DNA of 64,000 nucleotides from Tricholoma matsutake (GCA_026075535.2 AP026542.1:5890001-5954000); one strand, 5' to 3'; positions 1 through 11,902 are shown, counted from the first letter of the stretch. Numbers and translations: made by a program. The notes: a model not told the origin generated them from the sequence alone.

Positions 1-306
1 GGAGACAGTTTGATCTGGGTGTGGGGCATTAGGCAGCACATTGTTGTTGGGCACACTTGGAGTCGCAATGGGGGGAATATTGGTTGTGGAGCTAGTCTGA
101 AGGGTTCTGATGAAGTTTTCAATTGTAGATTTAAGTGAATCAATTTGTGCGCATATTCTGGTAAAGTTGCTTTCAAGTGCATTGAGGCGCTCTGATGCAT
201 CCATGTCGCTAGGGGGCACATTTGGTGAAAATGGTGGTGCACTAAAGGCAGGACTGTTGGGAACGGTGTGTAGGGAGTCTGTGGAGCCTTGGGAAGCATC
301 GTCCAC
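1..306 (-). CDS. Gag N-terminal part of gypsy element A (runs off window)
   Basis: Reading leftwards from 306 the frame is open to the window edge and matches, almost residue for residue, the gag of the second A copy at 21906-22481 (shared SERLNALESNFT and SLKSTIENFIRTLQ). The N-terminal segment looks like a short coiled coil (heptad-like ERLNALES...IDSLKSTIENF), usual for gag of this fungal Ty3/gypsy group. It begins about 65 bp inside the A LTR at 371-806, as expected for a leader plus gag. No clear ATG is seen; the open frame begins near GTG, so the true start or a leader splice is unresolved. No stop is visible in the part inside the window. Function (capsid protein) is inferred from the position behind an LTR and the family resemblance. 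Confidence 0.6.
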   Translation of the reverse strand, partial: MDDASQGSTDSLHTVPNSPAFSAPPFSPNVPPSDMDASERLNALESNFTRICAQIDSLKSTIENFIRTLQTSSTTNIPPIATPSVPNNNVLPNAPHPDQTVS

Positions 307-370
307 TCTGTACCTGCCTATCTTGGGCAGCGCATTTGCGATTTCAGGCCTTAGAAGAGAGTTTTTCTAC

Positions 371-806
371 TATAAGGGCAACCTCAGCCTCTACCAAAGG
401 GAAATCCAAAGTTAAAATTATACTAAATATTACAGGGATTGGAGGCGCACCTAGCAAAGGGAAATCCAAAGAGAAAACTCTGAGGACCCCTTTTCCAATG
501 CCTAGTATATGTGAAGAATGTAAAAATCAAATAATAATCTAAAAATAGAAAAGGTGGAGATAGGCAGATCAAGGCCACAGAATGACCTCATACCAAGGGG
601 TAGATGTCAGAAGGGGTGCTCTGCCTCCAAATATAAAACTGTCAACATGCACAAATGTGATAGAAAGGGAAATTAGTAATAAAATAAGGAAACATCATAG
701 AAAATGAAGAATAGAAGGAAATGAAGTGAGGAAAAATATAGGACAAATGTAAAAAATAGGAGAAACACACAGGGAACCCCCCCAAGTCCCCCCAAGTCCC
801 CTTACA
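371..806 (-). repeat. LTR of gypsy element A (5' LTR, minus orientation)
   Basis: A 436 bp repeat also found at 17516-17956 and 21412-21842. On the minus strand it starts TGTAAGGGG and ends CCCTTATA, so its termini are near-inverted. The A gag follows inside it, so this is a 5' LTR. It interrupts the gag of element E at 807. Confidence 0.75.
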
Positions 807-1589
807 GCCTCTCCATTGCTGTAAATAGCAGCAAGCCTTTCCTCTCCCAGAGCATGATTTCCACCTGCTTTATCTGGGGTCATTGTCTCAACCTCCCCCT
901 GTTCCTCAGCCTCTTGAGCTGAGGTTTCCCTCATGGTGAACATTCTTGTCACCAACTGGGTTTTACCATGCTTGGGGCATTCCTTATCCCCCCTGTAGTG
1001 AAGGCCACCACAGTTGAAGCACATGGGCTTTTTGGCATCATCAGGCTTCTTGACTGATGATGTATGTAGTCCATCTTCTCTGGGAGGTCTGTCCCCAGAC
1101 ATGGTCAGTCTGGGTTCTTGACAATCATGGTGTTGATGATCTTGATCCTCATCCTTCCTTGGATAACTCCTCAAGTGATCGTTTCTTTTTGAATGTTCCA
1201 GGCAATCCCTGGAACAGCCTTGAGGTCTAGCTGGTGATGGTTCCATGGTATTTGTCAGCTTTGATGATGTGGAAGGAACCTTTGCCTTGGAATGCTCTGC
1301 TATGCACCTTGCGTCTTTGAGATGCCTCTTGGTACACTTGACCCTTTCAGCTGTGCAGGCAAAGTGCAACAGAATGTCTATTGTACTGGTTTTGGCTGAG
1401 CATCCTCTATCCAGGATGAAAGAGACTATGCCCAATGGCAACCCTGCCAGTAGCTGAGATTTGAATGTGTACCTGTCTGGTGCACAGATCATCCTGGCAG
1501 CATACCGCTCCAGTTTGTGATAGAAACTCATAATGCCTTTGTCCAAGTTATATTCCACACCAGAATTTCTCTGTCAACATGTTGGTCAT
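807..1589 (-). pseudogene. Element E gag, C-terminal fragment with zinc knuckle
   Basis: The minus-strand frame (695-1558) encodes a gag C-terminal half: a capsid-like segment (LDKGIMSFYHKLERYAARM), a charged Ser/Arg/His-rich linker, then one Cys/His cluster (C-x2-C-x3-H-x6-C). The ORF continues past 807 only by reading into the A LTR, so the native end is lost. Upstream it is cut at 1590 by gypsy H; removing H and its 5 bp duplication joins this fragment to the capsid sequence at 7138-7618. A frameshift lies near 1555. It is part of a dead gypsy element; the remaining gag pieces are at 17430-17511 and 17962-18603. Confidence 0.65.
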
Positions 1590-1594
1590 GTTGT

Positions 1595-1802
1595 TGGAAG
1601 GGAGTGTGGTCTCCCAACACTCAAGAATACCAAGTGTGAGGAATGTGGTATCGATTAAAGAGTAGCTACCATTCTATTACAAACATTGCAAATCTAAGAG
1701 TCAACTAGTCATGTGATCATGTATAGGTGTGATCGTGTATAGTTGTGATCATGTATAGGCATGTGATGTGCACGTTGCGTTGTAAGAGACACTTCTCTTA
1801 CA
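1595..1802 (-). repeat. 3' LTR of gypsy H
   Basis: 208 bp, matching 6957-7132. Directly outside it on the element side is a purine-rich tract (rc of 1803-1815, ATGGGAGAGAG), the likely polypurine primer. It contains an extra tandem unit around 1711-1758 absent from the other LTR. Confidence 0.85.
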
Positions 1803-1832
1803 CTCTCTCCCATTTCAAAAAATTCCATCTCA

Positions 1833-4800
1833 TCATGTCTTAGCCTCCCAAGCCTCAAGTGCTTCTGTCTCCAACATCTCGGACCTCAGCAGCCATGAAT
1901 CTGCCTCGGGTCCATATCCTTTCCAACGGATCAGGTACTGCTTCCCTTGTCCCCTTGGCCATTTGTCCAAAATCCCTTCGATGAAGTACTCCATTGTTCC
2001 CTCCAGTGTTACAATAGGCCCTGGCCATTCCATCTTCCTTTTTGGAAACAGTGTGTTGTCATTTTCTACATGTCATTTCAGGTGCGATGCGTGGAATGTA
2101 GCATATTGTGAGTCTGGGGGAGGCAGTGCCAGTCTGTATGTTGATGATTCCAGGAATACTTCCAGGACTTCGTATGGACTATCCCAATGTGGCATGAACT
2201 TGGTAACTCTACCGCTTCATTTCTGCATGTACTCTTGCCTGCGGTGTGCTGTTTTCATCATCACCTTTTCTCCCACTGCGAATTCTGGGTCAGTGTCCCA
2301 TTCCTTATTAGCATGATGGGCCTGGGAAATCTTGGCTGCCAAAAGGCAGTCCTTGGCGCCCTCGACTTCACTGTTTATCCTCTCAACTAGACCCTTTGCC
2401 TGCAATGTTTTGACCCCATCCATCAACGTTTCCCCTGTGCCCGTGGCCACAATCGGTAGCAAGATCCATGGTGACTGTCCAGTTTTCAGAATGAAAGAGA
2501 AGACCTGGGTGGACGTGTTGATGGTGTTCATTATATCAAATTGTACTTTAGATAATGCCTTAGCCCACCCACTCTGGTTTCTCTCAACGTGATATCACAA
2601 ACACTGAATTACTGTTTTGTTTGACCTTTCAGAGGAACCATCCGTTTCTGGGTGATATGCTGTCGATAGCTTGTGCCTGATCCCAGTCATTTTCATGAGG
2701 GCGGTCCAAATTTTTGAGATGAACAATTTGTCATGATCGCTGATGATCTCCAATGGGCACCCATTCTTGCAATACCATATGTTGAAGAACAACTCTGCGA
2801 ACTCCTTGGCTGACATGTTTGTTTTACAAGGAGTGACTTGGATATCCACACCCAACCTGTCCATTATTGTGACGATCACATCGAACCCATCGTCAAGCAG
2901 TAGAGGTCCTATGAAATTGATTGCCACGGAGTCAAACTGTTTATTGGGAATAGGCAACAGGTGCAGTGGACCAGATGTTTTGGATATAGTCGACTTGTTG
3001 CATTGGCATGGACCACAACCTGGGATGTACACCAAAAGGAGATCTCTCCTCATATTTGGCCAATAAAAATCATTCTTGAGAGCTGTACATGACTTCTTGC
3101 CCCCAAAATGGCCTAGATGGTCATGCGCCAGTCTGAACAATTGTTTGTGTACATCCTTGTACTTCGGAATGATCAGTCGGTCTCCTACAAAGAGCAGCCC
3201 ATTCTTGAATGCGAAACCCAACTTTGAGTCTGTCACATTTTGTTTTATGTCCTTTAAGCTTCCTGTGCACCAACTGTCCTTTTTGTAACCATTCCTTATC
3301 CATTCAAATAGTTTTGGGTTGGATTCAATCTTGAAAATAGCGCTGACATGCACTGCTGGTTGAGGTGGATCCGGTAGCCTTGACAGGGCATCCGCCACTG
3401 TATTATCTTCTCCCTTGATGTACATTATGGTGTACTCATACTGTGACAGATATTCCATCCACATAACTTGCCTTAGGGATAGATCTCATTGACCATCGAA
3501 ATTCTCGATCGTCTTGTGATCCATGTAAATGTTGATGTGAGTTCCCAACAAGTCCACTCTCCATTTTGCTAATGCTCACTTGATGCTCAGCATTTCCTGC
3601 TTGTGGACTGGGTAGTGTAATTCAGCACCCCTCAGTTGCCTGCTCTCGAATGCCACTGGCCTCGCATTCTCCCAGTCTTCTCCAAAAGAGAGTACCGTGT
3701 GCATTCATCTTTTACTCGTGTTGCAAGTTACAAAAATTTTGTTCTTGCCAGGATTATAGTGGTCTATTGTTGTTAGGCAATCTCAACCTAGTATGAGACC
3801 CTTGATGGCCTCGAATGCACACTCATGATCGCCTGTCCATGGAGGGAAAAAGGTATTGCACTCTTTCTTTGTCAGTGGTGTGAGGACCGCAGTGTGTTCT
3901 GCCAGTGTCAGTAAGAACACGCTGATGTACCTCACAAGGCCCAGGTATTGCCACACTTGTTTTGCAGACTGTGGTGCTTGCCAATTCAAGACTCATTTAA
4001 CTTTTTCACTGTCTGCTTTGATTCCACTTGCAGAGATGTGGTGGCCCAAGAAATTGATATCCGTCATGAATAATGATGATTTCTTTGTGGAACAGAATAG
4101 CTGTGCTTTGTGCAGAGCTTTGAGGACTGCTGTAACATTTGCTTTATGCTCCTCCAGGGTAGACAACCAAATGACAATGTCATCCAGATATATGGCAAAT
4201 TCTCCCAATTAGATCTGATAATGCTAATGTTACCCAGCGCTGATGTGTTGCAGGAAAATTTCTCAACCCCATGGGCATGACAACCCATTCCCATAAGCCA
4301 AATGGTGTTAGCATTGCCGTATACTTGATGTGATCTGGGTGAACCAAGGTCTGGAAAAATGAATTCGTCATGTTGATTTCCCCCCATATTTTTCCCTTCG
4401 CACAGTCAGCTAAGATGTCGTCGATTCTTGGGAGTGGGTAATTGTCTGGGACCGTTATCTTATTTAGTTTTTGGTAGTCATTGACCCACCTGGGAAGCAC
4501 AGTACTATCTGCTTTAGGAATGATAAATGATGGCAAAGCATATTGTGAGGACGACAGCCGTATCCGCCCTGCTCTAGAATGCTGTTCTATTAAAGTCTTC
4601 CAACCATCTCTGTACTTCTTCAGGCAAGAGTAAGCATGTCCTACTGAGATTGGTGCCCCAGGTTTAACCTCAATGTGATGGTACACATTGGTAGGTAAAT
4701 CTTTCGCATGCGGGATGTCTGCAGGAAATCGGTCCATGAACCATTCTTTGTAAACGGAATCCAATTTTTTTAAGATGGCCAACGTGGCCAGTTCTTCTAT

Positions 4801-5326
4801 GCGTCTCTTGACTGCCACAATTACACATGGGGTCTTCATTGTATGTGCATCAAGATTGAAACGTGCTGGGTTTTCCATGAAGATACAGTGCAGTTCTTTG
4901 TGTATGAGCTTCCGGTCCTCTCATGCTTGTGAGAAACCCTTCATTATTGCTCTAGTCATCGCTCTCCTCTGATCCTGTGCTGATAATTGTGTCTTTTTAA
5001 TGTTCTACTTTGGGTGGGTTCAAAAGGTCGTATAGGGAATCTTTTGCAACTGCCGTTCTCAGCTCTGCGTCAATGACAATCTTGTTTTGTGCGAGGAAAT
5101 CAATGCCGAGAATAATCCCCATGTGAAGATTTGGGCAAATGATTGCTTTAATTACTCTTGATTTCCATAATGCGTCTGGCGATTGCAGGTGTACATTACA
5201 GTATTCTGATAATGTAGTCTCTGAATTTCTCTGTTCATTCATGAAGGCACTGGTAACTTGAAAGGGGTTGAATAGTTTGCATCGTGCGAGTCCCAAGATC
5301 TCTACCATCTCAGATGAAATCAGCAC
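1833..5326 (-). pseudogene. Pol of gypsy H: protease, RT, RNase H, integrase, chromodomain (broken)
   Basis: Read on the minus strand: protease remnant 5326-4997 (LISSEMVEILG...IILGIDFLAQNKIVIDAE); RT 4878-4180 and 4208-3993 with the IYLDD catalytic box around 4192; RNase H about 3989-3480 (connection region LGLVRYISVFLLTLAEHTAVLTPLT) and its tail; integrase 3464-2595 with the HHCC-type zinc region near 3100-3000, FDSVAINFIGPL core and STAYHPETDGSSERSNKT; C-terminal integrase 2531-2217; chromodomain 2033-1833 (KWPRGQGKQYLIRWKGYG). Frames are interrupted several times, e.g. a TGA in FDGQ-stop-DLS near 3488, where the sister copies have CGA-type codons. No single polyprotein survives. The chromodomain suggests that the intact family targeted methylated-histone chromatin; that is family knowledge, not shown here. 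Confidence 0.85.
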
Positions 5327-5353
5327 TGGGGGAGAACTGTGGTCAATAAGGGC

Positions 5354-6559
5354 TCAAATCAGCATGGGTGCACATGTTAAGGGGGCATCAATACAGCAGT
5401 CCCACCACAAGTGTGATGGTAAGGAGAAAGGTTCTGTCATGTACTCTGAAGCTTCACCCTCGGACATTTCGAATTGCTCCTCGTCATCAGTTTCAAACAT
5501 GCCCACCACTACCATAGCTGCATTGGCCTCAAAGGCTGCCTTGGCCTTGAGCGCCTTGGTAACCGTGACATTTTTGCAAGCTTCTGGAGTTGGTCTCTCT
5601 TTGTTTCTGAGGGGGCAGTTGCCTGAGAAATGTCCTGCATAGAATAACCTGCAACGGAAGCAGCTGTGATGAGCCTTAAGAAGATCATGCTCAGCCTGAG
5701 TGAGCTTAGCCATGAATGCCTGAATGGTATTAGTTGTGTCTGTGAGGACAGCAGGAGCGCTCCCTCCCGCCACTGTTCTGGTGCTGTTGACATGTGTGGA
5801 CTTTGCATTTGCTTGACCTGCCACTTGAGCAATCCTGAGCCATTCATCGCATTTGTTCTCATTTTCGACGTCAAGGAGGTGAACTCATTCTATCCAAGCT
5901 TTGAGATCCATGATTTTGTCTAGAGTACCATGGGTGTTGTTTGTGTCATAGGAGCTCTTAACCATTGGGGATAGGCATGGAACAAAATGAGTGTGAAGCT
6001 TGTCCTCTTCGATGTGGTAGTCTGAGTTTGCAATCCCCAGCTCTGAGTTTGACTTGCATACGGCCTCTGTCCAGGAGAGAAACACCTGCATTCCCTGAGT
6101 TGAGATCTGCACAGCCCCCAAGTCATCTTGCCAATTCATAGGTAAAAATTTCTTTTGGAACTCCAACATGAAGGCCGGGAAGGTGAGGAGGAGAAGGTGG
6201 TTGTGGTAGGTATTGACCCAGAATTGCACCGATGAGGCTTCAAAGTTGTAGATGATGCTTACAATGCATTCATCCTCGGGGATTTTCTTATTCTGAAAAA
6301 ATTGTTGACAGGCATTTTCAAAAATATGTATTACTGCAATGGTGATGTGGCCGGCTGATAAAACAGGTGCATGGCTACCTTTCCCACTGCTGACCATGGC
6401 TGGAGAATAAGGAGTGTTGTCCATTGCAGGGCAAATGTCAGAGTCCAAGTCCAAGGAATCAGAGGATGGAATCAAGGTGTTATTCTGGTGGTCAGCTGCA
6501 GCAGGTGTGGGGGAGGCAGGTGGTGACTGGGCAGAGAGTGGAGAACTTGGTGGTGTCAT
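5354..6559 (-). pseudogene. Gag of gypsy H with CX2CX6HX4C knuckle
   Basis: Two overlapping minus frames (6559-5885 and 5824-5354) form one gag split by a frameshift near 5880. The N-terminus is a Pro/Ser-rich tail (MTPPSSPLSAQSPP). It is followed by a helical capsid-like domain (FENACQQFFQNKKIPEDE, FMLEFQKKFLPMNWQDD). A knuckle around 5655-5610 reads C-x2-C-x6-H-x4-C (HHSCFRCRLFYAGHFSGNC), two residues longer between the second Cys and His than the canonical retroviral knuckle. The C and D copies share this spacing, so it is a family trait. Homologous gag proteins are at 10816-11890 and 25260-27530. Confidence 0.8.
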
Positions 6560-6945
6560 AAGAGGGCTGGATGCTGGGGCAGGTGGAGTATCATGAGCCC
6601 TACTACGGGTGGTGAGGGGAGTATGAGTGGAGGGTTTGCAAGACAGGGTGTATTATGCAGGTCAGACCAGGGATTCTTTCATTATCACTCAGTTATATAT
6701 ACCAGAGATTTGCAACTATATGTGTGGTGGACAGTGATGCAATTATCATATGACATGGTTTTTCAATGCAGTTATTGTATGACATGGTTTCTCCAGTGTT
6801 GGTAGTTGTGGTGGACATGGTGTGGCTTTAATTGTGTAGAAGTTGCGTGTGACACTGGAAGAAGGGGGGGTAACATGGGATAGTGTGCCTGAATTGATCT
6901 GGTTTTCTTTTCCATGCCTTGAGTGAATTGAATCACGCTTGTCAC

Positions 6946-6956
6946 AAAAAAAAAAG
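6946..6956 (-). promoter_or_regulatory. C(T)10 tract at the primer-binding-site position of H
   Basis: Immediately inside the 5' LTR the element strand reads CTTTTTTTTTT, where a tRNA-complementary TGG... site would normally lie. The same arrangement follows the 5' LTRs of elements B (two copies), C and E in this window. Confidence 0.55.
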
Positions 6957-7132
6957 TGGAAGGGAGTGTGGTCTCCCAACACTCAAGAATACCAAGTGTG
7001 AGGAATGTGGTATCGATTAAAGAGTAGCTACCATTCTATTACAAACATTGCATATCTAAGAGTCAACTAGTCATGTGATTGTGTATAGGCATGTGATATG
7101 CACGTTGCATTGTAAGAGACACTTCTCTTACA
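6957..7132 (-). repeat. 5' LTR of gypsy H
   Basis: 176 bp, begins TGTAAGAG on the element strand and ends CCTTCCA. The first 22 nt form a hairpin (TGTAAGAG/CTCTTACA). It is flanked outside by GTTGT (7133-7137), which duplicates 1590-1594. Confidence 0.85.
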
Positions 7133-7137
7133 GTTGT

Positions 7138-7618
7138 CATCGATGAACCAATCATAAAAACCGGTGATAACATCCTAGAAGGTCCACAACAGGTGTTGAT
7201 GGTATAGTCCATCCATGTTGTCCTCAAACCATGTGAGCACAATCCCTTCCAAGTGGATTACGACAAATTCAACCCACTTGGAGTCCTGCTCTGAGCCACA
7301 AACCTTGTTCACTTTCAACCATCAAAGGAGAGTGCTGAGCCAACGCTCAAACTCTTCTGTGTCCACAGCCCCTCCAAACTTGGGGGGGCTGGGAACTCAA
7401 GGGCCACTCTTGCTACCCACAGGAACTTCCACTGGAACAGAGACCTTGCTGTCAATCTGTTCATGGATTTTTGTGTGCATGGCCTTCAGGTACTTGGAAG
7501 GTCTGCATGCTCCTTTGTCTCGATAAGAATCAAGCTCAATTGTGACTCTGCTTGAACAAGCAGGGTCTGGCTTGTGTCTCCAGGTACTTATGTGCCCTGG
7601 AAGAACCATACTCTGTCT
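7138..7618 (-). pseudogene. Element E gag, capsid fragment
   Basis: The minus strand encodes a typical fungal gypsy capsid stretch with stops: ...PPKFGGAVDTEEFERWLSTL..., then WFEDNMDGLYHQHLLWTF and a VITGFYDWFID-like tail. The reading frame is interrupted by at least two stop codons. Its left end is cut by gypsy H (duplication GTTGT) and its right end by the hAT-like element (duplication CTCTGTCT, 7611-7618). Joining across both insertions restores a continuous gag order with 807-1589 and 17430-17511. Confidence 0.65.
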
Positions 7619-7870
7619 TAGTGTTTAAAGGTCTGGTTCACTGGACCAAAAAAATGACCGAAACCCAACTGAACCCAACTGAATGCAACTGAACCGTCGG
7701 TTGGTGTTGCTCAGTTTCTGGGGCAGTTGGGTTGCCAGTTGCCTCAATTAAAAATTATTTAAAAACTGTTCAAAAACTGGTTGCAATTGGTTGCAACTGG
7801 TTTTCTTACAGTAATAGTATATACCCCTGTAAAACTACACACATTACTAGAAAAATACAACTAATATATA

Positions 7871-8709
7871 TAGTGTTTAAGGGTCCAGTCCAGTTCAGTT
7901 TTTTGACCCAAAAATGTAAAGACCGCAACCTAAACCAGTCCAGGACTGACCCAGATACTGCTAGAACCAAACTGGACCACCTAGGACCAGTCCTTTCCAG
8001 TTAAAAGACCAAAAAAGACCGGTTAAGACTGGTTTAGACCAATGTTTTGTCGTGAAATTTGTCATATTAATATAACCCATATGTATCTTAGCAAATATTA
8101 TCCGGACCTTATAACCACTGTACAGATAGATAGACATTGTAATTCCCCATCATTCGGTCTAACTTTTAAGACATTTCATCAACATTTGACTTGGCTATGA
8201 TCAATATAACAATACATCTACTGAATGACTTGTGCTGAACACCAAGAAATGTAATGTGACAACCATAAATTATGTGATGCATAGCATGCATTGACAAATG
8301 GTGGGAGTATTATTATACATGTTAGTCCTATGATCATTAATAGAATCAAGCACATGATCAACATATGAGTAAGATGAAATGAAAATCAATCTGATACAAC
8401 AAAATACTCATACAAAAATAGATTCGGTTATATCTTGCTCAATTCTTAACCATTCTTTATGAACCAGAAGTCGAATTCTCCGGATTTCATGTGGGAACAT
8501 GGTCCAATATATGTTCCCACAATTAAACCAGTCCTAACCAGTTTAGACTGGTTCTCTTTGGTTTTACAACATTTTTCAAAATGGAAAGACTGCTAACTGA
8601 ACTGCAAAAGACTGGTCCATAAATAGACCACTGGTCTGGTCTTTTCTGGTCCAATTCAGTCCAATTTCAGTCTTTTTTTCGGTCCTATGGACTGGACCCT
8701 TCAACACTA
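7871..8709. mobile_element. hAT-like MITE, 839 bp
   Basis: Terminal inverted repeats TAGTGTTTAAGGGTCCAGTC (left) and TAGTGTTGAAGGGTCCAGTC (right, other strand) with a perfect 8 bp duplication AATATATA at 7863-7870 and 8710-8717. The interior is AT-rich and has no ORF of note. Many internal ACTGGTCC/GGACCAGT motifs repeat near both ends, as in the larger element that hosts it. The shared TIR sequence indicates the same transposase mobilised both. Confidence 0.85.
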
Positions 8710-8939
8710 AATATATACTACTATACTAATTATAGTGAGTGCTCAGTAAAGAAACAGGCAAGGGACAAAAAACCACTCATGAAATGAGTGCTTATATACC
8801 CTGTGGCTGTGCACAGACCATTTGGTTGTGCTTGCGCCCTGAAAAAAGAAAGTCACACCACTTTGTGAAACAATTCCCATGACCACAAATCACCCACAAT
8901 GCCATTTCCTTTCCTCCCTCTGCTCTCACCGCCAGTAAA

Positions 8940-9780
8940 TCCAAGTGAATGACCTCAAAGTGGCCCCAAACAATGAGCTAGTTGTTGTTTGGGTCCCAGG
9001 TATGTCTTTTATTATTGATTTCTTCCTTTTCACTAATGATACATTTTTTTAGTTTCTTGCCTTTGGAAACAACACCCTCCAGATCACCCAAGCCCTGCCC
9101 TAACCCTCCCAACATGACACTGTGTTGATGCCAATGCCAATAATGATGTGGCAAACAAATCCGAGCCCAAACGACAACTAGTGTTGTTTGGGCCATTGGG
9201 TAAGTTTCTTATAATTTACTTTGTATATTTACCAACTAACTAACTAATCATTCTTCTTTTTAGGTGCTTGCCTGTTAATACTGATGCATACCCATTCCCC
9301 AAGCCACTGCTGTGAGCCTCTGCTCACAGGGTTGCAAAGGGCACTTTTTCTGGACAATGGACAACAACACTGATGCCAATGCTGACAAATGCCAATGCCA
9401 ACAAACGCCAGCGTCCAGGACGCCACCAAAAATGAACCCATGCAATGCGCCCAAACGACCCAGCAGTATGTTTGTTGTTGTTATTGTTGATTTCCTTTTT
9501 TTACTAACCAACTTGATATCTTTTTTAGATTCTTACCTCTTTGTAATGACGACAATGACCACTGATGCCTCCCACCACCTGCCCTACACCACCACTGTGA
9601 GCCTTTGCTTGCAGGGTGGCAACGGTCCTGTTCCTGGACCACAACCAGTGCCACATCACACAATGCCACCACCTGCCTGCAAGCCACTGCTCGTAGGGGG
9701 CAATGGAGGTGCTGACAGTGAATGGTGCCATGTCAACCCAGCCCATTGGGATGATGAACAACAACAAACAGGGAGAGGCT
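8940..9780 (+). repeat. Three tandem exon/intron-like modules inside the hAT-like element
   Basis: Three diverged units of about 200-260 bp each pair a CCAAACRAC/TTGTTTGGG-type segment with a sequence having all marks of a fungal intron: 9000-9052 (gtatgt...ttag), 9200-9263 (gtaagt...ttag, with taactaat) and 9466-9528 (gtatgt...ttag, with the perfect branch site TACTAAC at 9502). The segments after introns 2 and 3 are also similar to each other (GTGAGCCTYTGCTYRCAGGG). Open frames across them are low-complexity and do not recur between units, so a protein is not supported. It could be captured host gene exons or modules that let the insertion be spliced out. Confidence 0.45.
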
Positions 9781-10213
9781 GACAAATGACAGGGAGAGGA
9801 CAATGAATGATGACAAAAATGGGGGACAATGAGCAACAATGCGGGGACAACGAACAACAGTGTAGGCATGATGAATGAAATTGCGAGGATGACAGATGAC
9901 AATGTGGGAATGAGGCCAACAACAATGAATACCTGAGATGATGTACAATGCCCCACTCTCGCTACAAACACGAGATAGTGGGGTGTTTTTTTTTTTTTTT
10001 TTTTTTTTTTTCATTGTGATGGATGCACCTTCTAGGTGTTCTTTGGTCTTTTAGTCTATTACTATACTTTTATTACAGACTTAGTACCTTACACTTAGCA
10101 TAGAGTACTTTTTGTATTGAAAGACCAGTTCATACCAATGTTAGGACTGGTAGCAACTGGTCCTAACTGGTCCTTGATGGGACCAGTTGAGATCGGTTGG
10201 TGAACCACAACCA
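9781..10213. other. Low-complexity stretch with a T26 run
   Basis: GACAAYG-type simple repeats (9781-9920) are followed by an uninterrupted T run at 9986-10011 and, before the C LTR, several ACTGGTCC motifs typical of the surrounding hAT-like element. No gene seen. Confidence 0.6.
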
Positions 10214-10453
10214 TGTAAGATAATTCCCTTGATTATCTTACTACCTTACTACTTCCCACCAATGTGTTACCTTTTTCATCACATGCCTTCCCTTTCTGGA
10301 CCATTACTAATATACACGATCACATGCATAATGGTTGATTCGCAAACAATGTCTTAGTTAACACACTACCCTCCCCTTTTCAATCCATATCAAGTTCCAA
10401 TTTACATGGTTTGCGCTCTTAAGTGGTCAAGGCACAAGTGTGCCTTCATTACA
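10214..10453 (+). repeat. 5' LTR of gypsy C
   Basis: 240 bp, TGTAAGATAATTCCC...CATTACA. The first 27 nt form a hairpin (GTAAGATAAT/ATTATCTTAC). Followed at once by C(T)9 (10454-10463) in the primer-binding position. Confidence 0.9.
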
Positions 10454-10815
10454 CTTTTTTTTTAAATTCAAACTCGACGAGTATCTTACAAAATGCCTTA
10501 TCAGAAACTTGGAGAAACCAAAACCCCCCACATATCTCGATACTGAAGTACAGAACAAAATGCGACACTGCCGAGCTTAAAGTAACTATTTCACTACTGT
10601 AACTGGCTGCTATCTACCCTTTCTGGGTGAGAAGATGCAAGAAGTTGCTGTAACCAGCTGCTATCTACCCTTTGTAGGCAAGAAGAGGCTGCCACATCAG
10701 AAACTGTAGAAGCCCAGTACTATCCACATCCGCACCAACCCCAGCATTATCCCACCTTGCCTATATAACAGGCCCAGTCAAAGAGCCACACCCAGATTCA
10801 CCTCCCGTATACGAC

Positions 10816-11900
10816 ATGACTATCACCAACAATCTGTCTCGACTTCCCTCACGAGCTACACCACTCACCACCAGGAGTAGAGTGTGTGCCTCTGTACCTC
10901 TAAATGCACCATCATCCCCCCTTTCTTCACTATTGCCATCCCCAGCCCCGACACCAGTCCCTGTGACCGCTGCTACGCAAGCATCACACAAATGCACCCC
11001 CGCATCTGACTCTGAGTCTGAGACCCCCAGCACAACAACCACAATGACTTCCACCATTACCCCCCTGTATGCAGCCACTGAAGTTAAGCAGGCATCACCT
11101 TCCTCTGCACCCCTCCTCACCGCCAGATGTCTGACAGTCAAAGCCATCTGGGAATTTGATACAGCTTGCCGTCACTATTTTTCTGTGAAGGACATCCCTG
11201 TGGCTGACTGCATTGGGAAGATTATCTATAACTTCGAGTCCTCAGTGGTCCAGTCTTGGATCAATGCGGAAGAGGCTCAACTGCTCGCACTCAGCTTCCA
11301 GGAGTTTCTTGTGACTCTCAAGAAGAAATTCTTGCCTCATTCTTGGGAGGACGAGCTTGTACAAGACCAGATCTTGCCTCAGGGTGCAACCAAGCTCCTC
11401 ACTTGGGGTCAACAGTGTCCATAATGCAAACGACGAACTTGGTGTGGCCAAGTCACCTTATCACATTCCCAATGATCGTTTCCGACTACACTTAATTCCT
11501 CATCTCTCTGAAGGTATGAAACACCTTTACAAAGCTAACAACGGCATCGCACTGGGAGCAACAAAGGGTACTCTCGATGCCATCATGGATTTTGAGGATT
11601 GGATGGAACGACTGCTTCTTCTAGAGCAGGATTTGCAGGCAAGCCGCACTGGATGGGTCTCCCGCACTATAAAAGCTGGCAACATCTTATGAGACTCATT
11701 GGCACAGAACATCAACATCACCACAACCACGTCCACTGCTCCTCAGAACATCACCCACACCACACCTCTCAAACTGCTCACTGAAGATGAGAAAACTCTC
11801 CTGAGACAGCACCTCGGGTGCTACAAGTGTCATGTTTTTTATGCAGGTCACCTCAGATGAAACTGTACCAACCCCCGCCCCACTCTGGAGGATTGCAAGC
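10816..11900 (+). pseudogene. Gag of gypsy C
   Basis: Frames 10816-11424 and 11357-11692 plus a following stretch encode gag: Pro/Ser/Thr-rich N-terminus, capsid-like region (ACRHYFSVKDIPVADCIGKI, FLVTLKKKFLPHSWEDELV), then KANNGIALGATKGTLDAIMDFEDWMERLLLLEQDL. The knuckle CYKCHVFYAG-x-L around 11818-11870 has its last Cys region disturbed by a TGA (GHLR-stop-NC). A frameshift lies near 11400 and a stop at 11691. It is the same family as gag of D (25260-27530) and H. Confidence 0.8.
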
Positions 11901-11902
11901 GG

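Larger units (their letters stand above)
1595..7132 (-). mobile_element. Ty3/gypsy chromovirus H, full length but decayed, 5.5 kb
   Basis: Two LTRs (1595-1802 and 6957-7132) flank gag and pol on the minus strand in the order gag, protease, RT, RNase H, integrase, chromodomain, which defines a Ty3/gypsy chromovirus. A perfect 5 bp target duplication GTTGT lies at 1590-1594 and 7133-7137. LTRs begin TGTAAGAG and end CTTCCA on the element strand. The LTRs differ mainly by a short duplicated GTGATCATGTATAG-like unit in the left copy. Pol is broken by stops and frameshifts, so the copy is not autonomous. It is inserted in the gag gene of element E. Confidence 0.9.

Noticed and set aside
9312..10014. 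Several overlapping ORFs on both strands
   Set aside because: Low-complexity CAA/GAC/ATG repeats keep all frames open; the proteins are His/Cys/Leu runs with no domain.
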